64,000 nucleotides of DNA from Linnemannia hyalina (taxonomy: Eukaryota > Mortierellomycota > Mortierellomycetes > Mortierellales > Mortierellaceae), in the NCBI GenBank assembly GCA_019671135.1, contig JAHRHY010000016.1:616501-680500 (forward strand), in the 5' to 3' direction. Below, piece after piece: positions 23,401 to 30,982 of the stretch; within the stretch, counting starts at the first letter, position 1, and each line of letters starts with the position of its first letter. Made by a program: the position numbers and the translations under genes. Below the pieces are notes generated by a model. It was given only the letters and a program-made list of their open reading frames with translations. It did not search any database and was not told the DNA's origin.

Positions 23401-24081
23401 AACGCAACACACTCAACAACAAAAACAACACCATTCTTTGCCAACCTCGGCTACCATCCGAAATTCACCATCACCATCCCAAGAGTCTCGAAGGACAATG
23501 TCCCAGCCCAGGAACGCGTCCAGGCCCTAAAGAACCTCTATGCGGAGATGCAACTCAATATCCACACCGCCATTGAACAGCATGCCAGGAACTTCGACAC
23601 CAAGGCCCAACCACAACCCAATCTGCAAGTAGGAGATCTTGTATGGCTAGACGCCCGGAACCTCCAAACGAACAGACCATGCAAGAAGCTCGACCATAAG
23701 CGCATGGGCCCTTACCGTATTCTCGAAAAAATCGGCACTCGATCCTTCCGTCTCGATTTACCACCAACGACCAAGCTACATCCTGTCTTTCATGTAAACT
23801 TACTTGAGCGTGCGCATCCAGATACGATCCCCGGTCGAGCCTCAAAACGACCTCCTCCGCTTGTCGTCTCCGGCGATGAGGAGTACGAGGTTGAGGCCAT
23901 TTTGGATTCACGGATCAGGCGCAACCACCTTGAATACTATATACATTGGAGAGGCTACCCCGTATCCGAACGAACCTGGGAACCGGCCGCCTGTGTCAAG
24001 AATTCCCCGGACCTTGTTCGCGAGTTCCATCTGCAACACCCTCACAAACCCAGCCAAAGGCCTCTTGGAACTCGGCCCTAG
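20401..24081 (+). CDS. pol: Retrotransposon pol polyprotein (PR-RT-RH-INT-chromodomain)
   Basis: Intact frame of about 1,226 residues, counted from a non-ATG codon; the frame is also open upstream over the end of gag in the -1 frame, so expression as a gag-pol fusion is likely. Protease active site DSGA is near residue 39. RT has LDMRGAYN and the catalytic YIDD near residue 434. RNase H begins at ETDASDKALGA near 580. Integrase has its HHCC zinc site (H...H and CDTC) near 801-845 and the D,D,E triad at MDF, SDRG and TDGQTERVN near 870, 930 and 967. The C-terminus has a chromodomain (about 1160-1215) with YEVEAILDSR and YYIHWRGYP, which in chromoviruses guides integration to marked chromatin. 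Confidence 0.97.
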   Translation: MCLGELYNKSPNDPLLSPITIPITLHFQNSSLPVHAMIDSGATISFIHQNLAQQHNLPLAQHLLQISLANGSTHTSHHATTLVMQSHSQHFSTHTFQLIALGNYAIILGMDWLRSHNPYIDWEKRTITMPCLHQHTLDKLSPLAQSTMPRSIPSFQEQDRILLPPSKPKSTLVPTKYTSGSNQLSKSAKNRSATNISIISNTQLRQILKTNQGVGYMLDVSRIEELASATTNDNSIPESKPTVQLPEKYAEYAQVFSKMQADKLPPHRPYDHNIPVVEGATVPFGPVYNLSQTELQVLREYIQENLAKGFIRRSESPAGAPVLFVKKKDGSLRLCVDYRGLNKVTVPNRCPLPLISETFDRLGKAKYFTKLDMRGAYNLLRIKEGDEWKTAFRCRYGHFEYTVMPFGLMNAPGTFQAFANDVLRDYLDDFVVLYIDDILIYSDTLEEHTAHVRKVLSKLQDAGLCLKLEKCSFDKDKVEFLGFVIGTDGISMDPAKVAAIRDWPTPSSVSDVQCFLGFSNFYRRFVRKYSHIAAPLTALLKKNTNFVWTAIAQAAFTELKSRFMSGPVLRHFQPDRPCIIETDASDKALGAVCSQRDQDGRLHPIAYYSRKLLPAELNYQIYDKELLAIVSAFKHWRHYLEFSPATTEVITDHRNLEYFTTTRQLSRRQVRWSEILSDYNFTIHYRPGSQNAAADALSRRDNPGEGGAARHGKTEMTLLPPIQILNTIQARSLQPETPAIQEKIKTLIPDDLYFGPILAKTAKSNSDNAQYSIQDGLLLRDGLVCVPDDPELKKQILQECHDAPTAGHFGITKTSDLVSRTFYWPSMWRYIKDYINGCDTCQRTKSSTHKPYGLLQPLPVPDRPWTSVSMDFITQLPPSNGYTAICVFVDRFTKMAHFVPTYDNINAQDTVCLFLERVFSAHGLPDDIVSDRGATFTSAFVSTMFKSLGINQKLSTAYHQRTDGQTERVNSILEQYLRGYIDYQQTDWSTLLPIAEFAYNNATHSTTKTTPFFANLGYHPKFTITIPRVSKDNVPAQERVQALKNLYAEMQLNIHTAIEQHARNFDTKAQPQPNLQVGDLVWLDARNLQTNRPCKKLDHKRMGPYRILEKIGTRSFRLDLPPTTKLHPVFHVNLLERAHPDTIPGRASKRPPPLVVSGDEEYEVEAILDSRIRRNHLEYYIHWRGYPVSERTWEPAACVKNSPDLVREFHLQHPHKPSQRPLGTRP

Positions 24082-24091
24082 AGGGGGAGGT
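24080..24091 (+). promoter_or_regulatory. Polypurine tract
   Basis: AGAGGGGGAGG lies directly before the 3' LTR and would prime plus-strand DNA synthesis. The pol stop codon overlaps its start. Confidence 0.85.
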
Positions 24092-24288
24092 TGTCACGAG
24101 ACAAGAGCTTGCTCTTGTGACTTCGCCCTAACGAGTATAAAAGGGCCTTAGATAGCAAATCTATAGCTCTTTACTTGGTATCGCCAATACAACATACTCT
24201 TTAACCTATTCCTTATACTCATTTCTTAGTCCTTGATCAAGGTTCTCTTTATCTACTTCATTCTATTGCTTGGTCTGCTTTCTTGACA
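24092..24288 (+). repeat. 3' LTR (197 bp)
   Basis: Same length and, by eye, the same sequence as the 5' LTR, from TGTCACGAG to CTTGACA. Followed at once by the right copy of the GTTAA target-site duplication (24289-24293). Confidence 0.96.
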
Positions 24289-24636
24289 GTTAAGGTGTCC
24301 CGACGATTCTTCACCAGGTGACTGTACTGTTCCACCACTGACTGATTGTCCAGTTTAACCACAATGTCCTGTTCCGGAGGTGCTGACAAGACTGCGGCTA
24401 ATAAACCCATGAGCTCGGCCTTGGCCGAGGACGCGTGACCATCCGTTCGTCCTTGTACCGTCAGAGGGTTGTCCTGAGTGAGATCCACCACTCCAAAGGC
24501 ATGTGATACTTCCGGTGTTCTTGAGTTCAGAAGAGATCCGTCAGAGTACAGAACGCGAGGGTTGGAGTTGTCGACGTGTGTGTCCTGAACCACGCGCATG
24601 GACGCCGCCTCTGCATAATAAGATAAACAACCTTTC
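24289..24636 (-). mobile_element. LINE-like element copy A, RNase H N-terminal half
   Basis: Minus-strand coding for the first half of an RNase H fold: LYSDGSLLNS with the first catalytic Asp, KAELMGLLAAVL with the Glu, and KLDNQSVVEQY with the second Asp. The frame continues, once the chromovirus is discounted, straight into the C-terminal half that ends at 17930. The upstream reverse transcriptase part is absent; the segment stops at a T24 tract (24637-24660), where the A-tail of copy B begins. Confidence 0.8.
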
Positions 24637-25112
24637 TTTTTTTTTTTTTTTTTTTTTTTTGTACACAATTTTATTTCTCTAACAAACAGCATAGATAAGT
24701 TATTTGAAAGTAAAAGGGGACAGCAGACCAAACTCTTCAGTGCACCATCCACCAGTCGCAGTCCGGTCCGGAACCTGGCTCTGCGCAACAATTGTCGCTG
24801 ATCTTCACAGCTTAAACGGAAGAAAATAAAACTAGATACGAATGAAGGGGATTCTTCCCATCCTCACCATCATTGACAACCTCCTCCTTCCTAATAAACT
24901 CTCCAACAACCGCTCGTCAGCAGCGCGTGGGTCCTTGGTCGCTCCGGGGCACCTTCCTTCATCATGTGTGGCTAGCGAAGCGCCACACGGGCAGAAACCA
25001 TCATGCGTGATGTAACCGTATCCTTGACTCCAGTCACCTCGGGGGCCTGTGTACTTGGATGTCTTGTTCTTGGCAGAGATACCCTGGGTCTGCTCCCACG
25101 CAATCGTCGCGG

Positions 25113-25115
<3 letters not shown>
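24637..25115 (-). mobile_element. LINE-like element copy B, 3'-end fragment with A24 tail
   Basis: Minus-strand 3' fragment matching copy A over about 24735-25115 against 16790-17190, at visibly diverged but alignable identity (shared blocks such as CCTTGACTCCA and TGTCTTGTTCTTGGCA). It ends in the A-tail seen as T24 at 24637-24660. The 5' end is truncated, as usual for LINE insertions. Confidence 0.72.
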
Positions 25116-25151
<36 letters not shown>

Positions 25152-25262
25152 ATACGCGATTTTGTTTCTCTAAAAACTGAGTTGGACAACCTCTGGTTTC
25201 GAAGCGCGTTCGTGTTATCGGGCGATCGGCGCGTGTAACGAGAGGATTGGCGGCTCTCGGGC
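25116..25262 (-). mobile_element. LINE-like element copy C, 3' end with A35 tail
   Basis: A T35 tract (25116-25150) is the A-tail of a third minus-strand insertion. The bases next to it (ATTTTGTTTCTCTA) resemble those next to copy B's tail (ATTTTATTTCTCTA), so the two share a 3' untranslated end. The 5' limit near 25262 is a guess. Confidence 0.5.
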
Positions 25263-25336
25263 GCCAAATATGACTTCTCGAGAATTTGTGGAGAAGTTAA
25301 ATAGAGCTTAGTTATTACACAGATATATCCTCAGTA

Positions 25337-25408
25337 AGCAAAGTCGCCCAGAGGAAGAGCGCTGGGCTCATAACCCAGAGGTCGGTGGATCGAAACCACC
25401 CTTTGCTA
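25337..25408 (+). tRNA. Initiator tRNA-Met (CAT)
   Basis: 72-nt tRNA without intron. The acceptor stem AGCAAAG pairs with CTTTGCT and is followed by discriminator A. The anticodon stem-loop GCTGGGCTCATAACCCAG shows anticodon CAT. The T-arm GGATCGAAACC has the ATCGAAA loop typical of eukaryotic initiator tRNAs rather than TTC, and the first pair is A-U, also an initiator mark. A T-run at 25413-25417 is a Pol III terminator. CCA is not encoded. Confidence 0.95.
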
Positions 25409-25674
25409 CAAATTTTTATCCTTTTATTTTTATTTTTTGTTTTCTCTTCTTCCTTCGTTCTTCTTTGTTCTTCCTGTACTCACTCTTTCCGTCCTTCATC
25501 CATCCATCATACCATTCCTTCATCGTATTCATCAACTGCACCTTTCTTTTGCACACACACACATATATATAGCATATTCCTTCTTCACTCTTTTTACTCA
25601 TACCCTCACCACACACACCCTCTCTCGCTTGTCCTTTTCGTCCTTGAGCCTTCGACCTCCACCAACAATACATC

Positions 25675-26484
25675 ATGTCCCAAGGGCCTCCCAGGTAAAA
25701 ACAACAACTGTAGCATCACCAACAAACACCGGTCAGCCTCGATCGCTATCACCACCTGGCTGCTCAACAGCGACGGCACTCCTTTTCCGTCCTTCCTTCC
25801 ATCCAGGTTACCATAATTCAGGCCAAATCACTCACCCGCCCGCCTCCGCTCACCTTGTGCCCCGCATAACCCTGTTGCCCCCTGCAACACACACACACTC
25901 TCGCTCTCTCTCTCTCTCTTATTGACATGCATTACGTCAAAACAACAACCATCATGGCGAAAAGAGGTGTACTTGCACAAGTACCAGGAGCATGTGTATA
26001 TGTACACAACAACACCATCAAAAGCCTCTATTTTCAGTCAACGGATAGACACGAGAGAACATAATCACAACAGGGCGTCTCTATGTTGGTGGGTGAGGGG
26101 GGATAAAGAAAGAGGAACATGTTGACCAAAAGAAAACAGGGAACGAGCACCTTGGCAGAGGATACCGCAACCATTTAGCGACAAACGGGACAGGACAGCA
26201 TAGAGCAGAATATGGAATTAATAAGTGATGTTGTTTCTCTATCAGTCTCAACACTCCCCAACCTTCCTTCCTTCCTTCCTTCCTTCCTTCAGCAGGCACC
26301 AACTGTGCTTTCGACAAAAGTCGTTAACAAAGTAGAAAAATAGGCAGACAAACAGGAGTATGGATGATACGCAAAGAATGGTCGAGAAGTCAGAGGCTGA
26401 GAGTGAAAGTTGTAGGGATTTTGTTGTCGAAGACCGAACGAGATACAGCATGAATCATGGAATTGCTGCATGCTTGTTTGAGAA

Positions 26485-26519
<35 letters not shown>

Positions 26520-28458
26520 CTCTTCCGCCATGCATTATCTTTTTTCTACCAACAAGGAGACAGAGCGGTAGAGAGAGTGGGAGGCTATCTTTGTCCTCAA
26601 TGATTACGAATGGAGATTGCCCTCTTGTTTCTTACGTAGAGCTCACTCACGCTCGACCCTTCTTCTAACCTCTCTTCTCTGCGCTTTTAATCCAATGCTA
26701 ACCTCTCTCTTTCTCGTTTCTTTCTCCTTTTATGGTACCATCATCACTTGCGCTCTCAATCCACCCAACCACGACCTTAATAACAACAACAAAACAAAAC
26801 CGACTAAAACTCGGACGATACCGCTTTCTCGACATACAGATTCACCAATATCAATGACGAGCTCGATTATTACAAGAGCCATACAGAGTCGATCGAGCTT
26901 GAGCTCGCAGAAACCAAATTCGCCTTGGAAGAGTTTCAATTCTCGTCAAAGGAACTGGAAGAAGAGCTAGAGAAAGAGATTGACTCTACAGAGCGCCGAT
27001 ACAACGAAATCAAGATACGCAACGAAGCTATGCGGCAGGAGGTCGAAGAATGGAAGGTATGCTGCCGAACCATAGTGTCGTCTGCATATATGTATTCTCA
27101 CTTGAACAACTAGAAAAGGGATAGGGATGAAAGAGAGAAAAGAGGGAGTGCATACGCAGTCAATGGATCATCCAATCCACATGCCCTTCGCCTCGAACCT
27201 CACCTGGACCTATTCACCGATATTCTTCAAATGGACATGAACCAGCGACTCATACAAGATTCTTTTTTTCTGTAAATAGGAAAAATACCACCTGTCAGTG
27301 AAGGAGTCGAATGTCAACATCAATCAATTGACACGCCAACTGGAGCAACTGCGGCAACAAACAGAGAATTTCATCAAAAAGGAGCGGGAACTTGAACAGG
27401 ACAACGACGATCTCGAACGCACAGGAAGGTAACGATCGAAAGGACAAGCCTCGTTTACATTTATTACTTTTTGATCATGGGCACCTATCAACAGCAGATG
27501 TGTATTTATCAGATTCCTTATGCTTAATGACAATTTTTTATTATGCTTCGTGATCACAATATTGTCTAGGGCTGCACAGTGGTCGCTTCAGGAGCTGGAG
27601 AGAAAGTACAATGTTGCACTGGAAAAGGAGGCCATGTTGGAGAACGAAGTGGTGGCCAAGGCTGCACTAGCAGAAGAAGTTCAAAGGCTGAAAGATGAAC
27701 TTCGAGGTAAAAACACACAAGAATACCGATTGATGCATTTGTTTTGCTGTGGTTCGTTTCAGGCAACGATTGTCGTATCTATGAAAATAGGTAGGACAGA
27801 CACTCACCCAGGTTCGTTATTTGTTTTTATAGATACAAACGTGGAGCTGGCAGTGATGAAGTCGAATCAGGCAACATTGAATACCTCGACAGCTAGCCTT
27901 AGCTCATATAGCGGAAGCACATCTTCTCTGGCGGACCGCAAACCAACTGCGGCAGGAAGCAACGAAGCTATGCCTGCGATCCGGGCCAGACTTGCCAAGA
28001 GTGGAGCCACACTTCGTGCCTCGGGTGCAACAAGGCCTTCAGGATCTGGTCCAAGATCCACGCCTGGGCATGGAACTCCTCATCAAAACCCTGTTCTCAT
28101 GGTTCAAGAGATGGTCGGCCGCGTCAAGGTAGCCCGCTTATACGTTTTGTGTGCTTTTTTTTCCATCGTATTCCAGCATCTTGCACTGTGTCTGACATTT
28201 ACTAATATCGCTCCACCGCTTTCGTATCGTTCTCATATTTTACTGTGTTAGTCTTTGGAGGCGCGTTTGGTATCCTGCCGTTCTTTGGTGACGCCTCTTT
28301 TGCAGCCGCCCCCATCGTACTCGACCTCCATCCCTGTTTCATCACGGTCCTCGGAGCATGGAAGTCGGTCGGGATCGCGACCAGGATCGCCTAGCAAATC
28401 GACTCTGACGAGTCCACGAGTTAGCAGGAGAACTTCCCTGATTCAACACCAGCACTGA
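25675..28458 (+). CDS. NudE/NDEL1-type dynein regulator
   Basis: Coiled-coil protein that binds LIS1 and dynein for nuclear migration and spindle work. Exons are 25675-25694, 26840-27056, 27280-27428, 27570-27706, 27833-28128 and 28252-28458, 1,026 nt (341 residues). The N-terminal half is one long coiled coil with a FQxSSKELEEELEKE stretch and the family block LEQDNDDLER. The C-terminal half is Ser/Pro-rich, with a short NPVLMVQEMVGRVKSLE helix. Exon 1 is only 20 nt (MSQGPP plus two bases of the next codon) and would be followed by a 1,145-nt intron, far longer than others here. It is chosen because it gives a clean GT-AG join in phase and follows a CT-rich leader. Family confidence is high; the first exon is less sure. 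Confidence 0.85.
26261..26290. repeat. (CTTC)n microsatellite
   Basis: About seven tandem CTTC units inside the proposed first intron of the NudE-like gene. Confidence 0.85.
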
Positions 28459-28736
28459 GCTTACGGCAACGAAACCAACAGCAGCAGTGAGACTTGCATT
28501 TTTTTTCAGGCCTCGCCTTAAGGTCGAATTTAGAGCCATTGGAAGACAGACATCACTCAGAGACGCCATTTCCTCCTTGTAGATATCTTTGTTCCTTTTG
28601 TTCTCGCTTCAAGCGTGATTTAATGTTCTACAATAGCGTCTCATGTATTAGTAACCACACCCAAAATATAAATAATAATGATCATTTTATTTTTGTGCTT
28701 GCAAAAGATGAAGGACAGAGCAGTAGAGGCTCATAG

Positions 28737-29232
28737 TTAGTCCTTCTCGAGGTTGATGGCATTGCCGAATCGTGCATAGAGGACCTTCTTGAGTCCGTCC
28801 ATTTTCTCGACAGCCTCGTCCATCTGCGACTTCAGGCCTTCGATCTCCTGGTCGAGCTCTTCCTGTGATTTGGTGATACGCTCCTGTGCAGCCTCCAATG
28901 ACAGCGACACGAATGCCTCTCCAATGCGGTACCTGGTTGAGTTTTTCATTTCAGAGGGAGAAGGATAGTGGAGTAAGCACAGGTATGTCATTCCTAATTG
29001 TCTAGTATTATACTTTATCATCTAGAAAATGAATATCATTTACGTGCATGACTAGTAGTTACTTACTTGACGGGCTCGTCTTCGTCCGCGAGTTCGAGCT
29101 CCATAGCAAGATCATCGAGATATTCCTTTTCAGTCTATTTGTAGCCCCCCCCCGAAAAAAAAGAAAAAAAATATGGAAAATATGGTATTGTTTTCCAGAG
29201 TTAACAGCTGCATGACTTTGGTGGGTGGGAGG

Positions 29233-29279
<47 letters not shown>

Positions 29280-29625
29280 CTTTCCACGGATTGTATTTGT
29301 TATTTTTTTGCTAACCTTTTTGCTCTCGTAGGCTTCCTCGAAGTCCTGCAGTTTTGCATTGTATTTGCTGAAGGTGTTGATATTCTCCTGGTCCTGCCAT
29401 GAGACTTGGATATCGCCCTCCTCGTCTTCCTTTTCGAGCTATGTTTTTTTTTTTTTTGCAAAAAAAAAAGATGAGAACGAAATTTGAAATCGTTTTTTAG
29501 CCGAGAGAGAAAAGATTCAATGTTCAGGAACGGCGATGCCCCTCTCCATCGTCCTCCTTTCTATTGCAAGTGTCACTTGATGTTGGTTGTTCGCCTTCCT
29601 GTGGGTTCGTATGTACCATGCGCAT
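28737..29625 (-). CDS. PFD4: Prefoldin subunit 4
   Basis: Beta-type subunit of the hexameric prefoldin chaperone that hands actin and tubulin to the CCT chaperonin. Minus-strand exons are 29617-29625, 29316-29438, 29067-29134 and 28737-28932; total 396 nt (131 residues), typical length. The MRM start, the DQENINTFSKYN helix, the LADEDEP turn and YRIGEAF hairpin, and the C-terminal coiled coil ending near LYARFGNAINLE are family hallmarks. The first coding exon is just nine bases (three codons), chosen because fungal prefoldin 4 proteins start MRM and the join is in phase. Intron 2 carries a long GT repeat. Confidence 0.92.
29237..29277. repeat. (GT)n microsatellite
   Basis: About 20 GT units in an intron of the prefoldin subunit 4 gene. 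Confidence 0.95.
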
Positions 29626-29929
29626 TGTGATTTGAGTGGAGTTGTAGGGTAGGTGGGGGAACGGATGTAAAGATTGAATAAAAAAAGCCTGAATATTAGA
29701 CATAGTCAAAACTGCCTCCCTTACCCCTTAATCGAGCTTCAGATCAAAAGGGGACAAAAAAACAAGAGAGCATAAACCCTGTGTGGGAACTATAAGAGCA
29801 ACAAACTCTGTGCGGGGGGGACCCTTACTGGCCCCCGATCCGATCAAGAAGCTTTAGGCATTTGTCCGTTCTGAAGATGATTTATGGTATATTTACTAGG
29901 AAGAGACAGAAAAGAAACATTGATGCGGG

Positions 29930-30685
29930 CTATGTCAGTGCCTGAGGCGCTTGGGGTTGCCGCGGCGTGGCAGCCGTGCCGGCTGTGCTTCCGTCTCCAA
30001 CGGGATAGGGCGAGGGTTGCCAAGACTTGGGGTCGACCGTGATAGCGTCCGAAGGTGTCATTCCTCCCTTATTGACTGCGTTTGACGTGCCCGTCGACCC
30101 AATGGCGAATGCGACCGGAGGAGCAGGCTGAAGGGCAGGGTAGGTCGCATCCGGGGCTGAGGTTGCTGCCGAATACATGGGGGGTGGAGACATTATGCTT
30201 GGGGAGAAGGGAGCTGCCTGCAAATTGGTCTGCAACGGCTGAGCTTGTTGTTGTTGTTGTTGTTGCTGCTGCTGCTGCTGCTGGGCAAAAGGCATTTGTT
30301 GGGGATAGGGTGCCTGTTGTAGTTGAATATAAGGCGATTGTTGCTGTGGGATATAGGGCGATTGCTGTGGCTGGGTATAGGGGTTTTGCTGTCCAAGGGG
30401 AGGGTAGAACTGCTGCTGTTGTTGTTGTTGTTGCTGTTGCTGGAACTGCATAGGGTTAGGGGCAAATCCTTGAGGATGAGCCTGGTAGTGGTTAAACTGT
30501 GCAGGTACTGGGGCTTGATAAGCGTGCATAGGGATAGAGGCTGGCTCGATGACGACCACGGACGAGTGGGGTTTGCTTGCAGCGGCTGAGGCGATGGCGG
30601 CGGCGCGCCTCGCCCGGATGATGAAGACGATGACGGAGAAGAAGATAACGAATCCGATCCAGATCAGATGGCTGTAGAAATACAT
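29930..30685 (-). CDS. Small single-pass membrane protein with Gln-rich tail and PPxY motif
   Basis: 251 residues from ATG 30683-30685; no intron needed. Residues about 4-24 form one transmembrane segment (IWIGFVIFFSVIVFII) followed by basic RARR, so the N-terminus should be outside or lumenal and the tail cytosolic. The tail is Pro/Gln-rich with several polyGln runs and contains PPMY, a PPxY motif that binds WW domains of Nedd4/Rsp5 ligases. The layout recalls yeast Rcr1/Rcr2 adaptors, but sequence similarity cannot be claimed. Unknown function. A more upstream start would need a non-ATG codon. Confidence 0.7.
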   Translation of the reverse strand: MYFYSHLIWIGFVIFFSVIVFIIRARRAAAIASAAASKPHSSVVVIEPASIPMHAYQAPVPAQFNHYQAHPQGFAPNPMQFQQQQQQQQQQQFYPPLGQQNPYTQPQQSPYIPQQQSPYIQLQQAPYPQQMPFAQQQQQQQQQQQQQAQPLQTNLQAAPFSPSIMSPPPMYSAATSAPDATYPALQPAPPVAFAIGSTGTSNAVNKGGMTPSDAITVDPKSWQPSPYPVGDGSTAGTAATPRQPQAPQALT

Positions 30686-30982
30686 TGTTGGCAAGGAGGA
30701 TGAAGGAAGGAATAAGGGAAAGTGAACAAGGCTGGAGCGAGAGAAAAGGAACAAAAAAAAAAGGGTGTCAGCCTCTCAAAAGGACAAAAGGCATAGAGTC
30801 AACCAACCCCCAAGAGTCGAAAACACGAATGCGCAGTTGAACCTTGTTCCTAGCCTAAAAGGTCAGGTCGAGGCCCCTCCTCCCTCCTACAAGAGACAGC
30901 ACGTTGTGTTGTGCTTGTCCCCCCTTCTTAGCCAATCGTGCTTAAAGTTGTCAATTAATATTATTATTGAGTAAGAAAATGG

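Larger units (their letters stand above)
18175..24288 (+). mobile_element. Ty3/gypsy chromovirus LTR retrotransposon, 6,114 bp
   Basis: Complete LTR element: 5' LTR, leader with primer-binding site, gag, pol, polypurine tract, 3' LTR, and a GTTAA duplication on both sides. Domain order in pol is protease, reverse transcriptase, RNase H, integrase and a C-terminal chromodomain, which defines a chromovirus. By eye the two LTRs are identical over 197 bp, so the insertion is recent. The element landed in the RNase H coding region of a minus-strand LINE-like element. Pol is open throughout, but gag carries a 487-bp insert, so this copy could move only with gag supplied by another copy. Confidence 0.96.
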
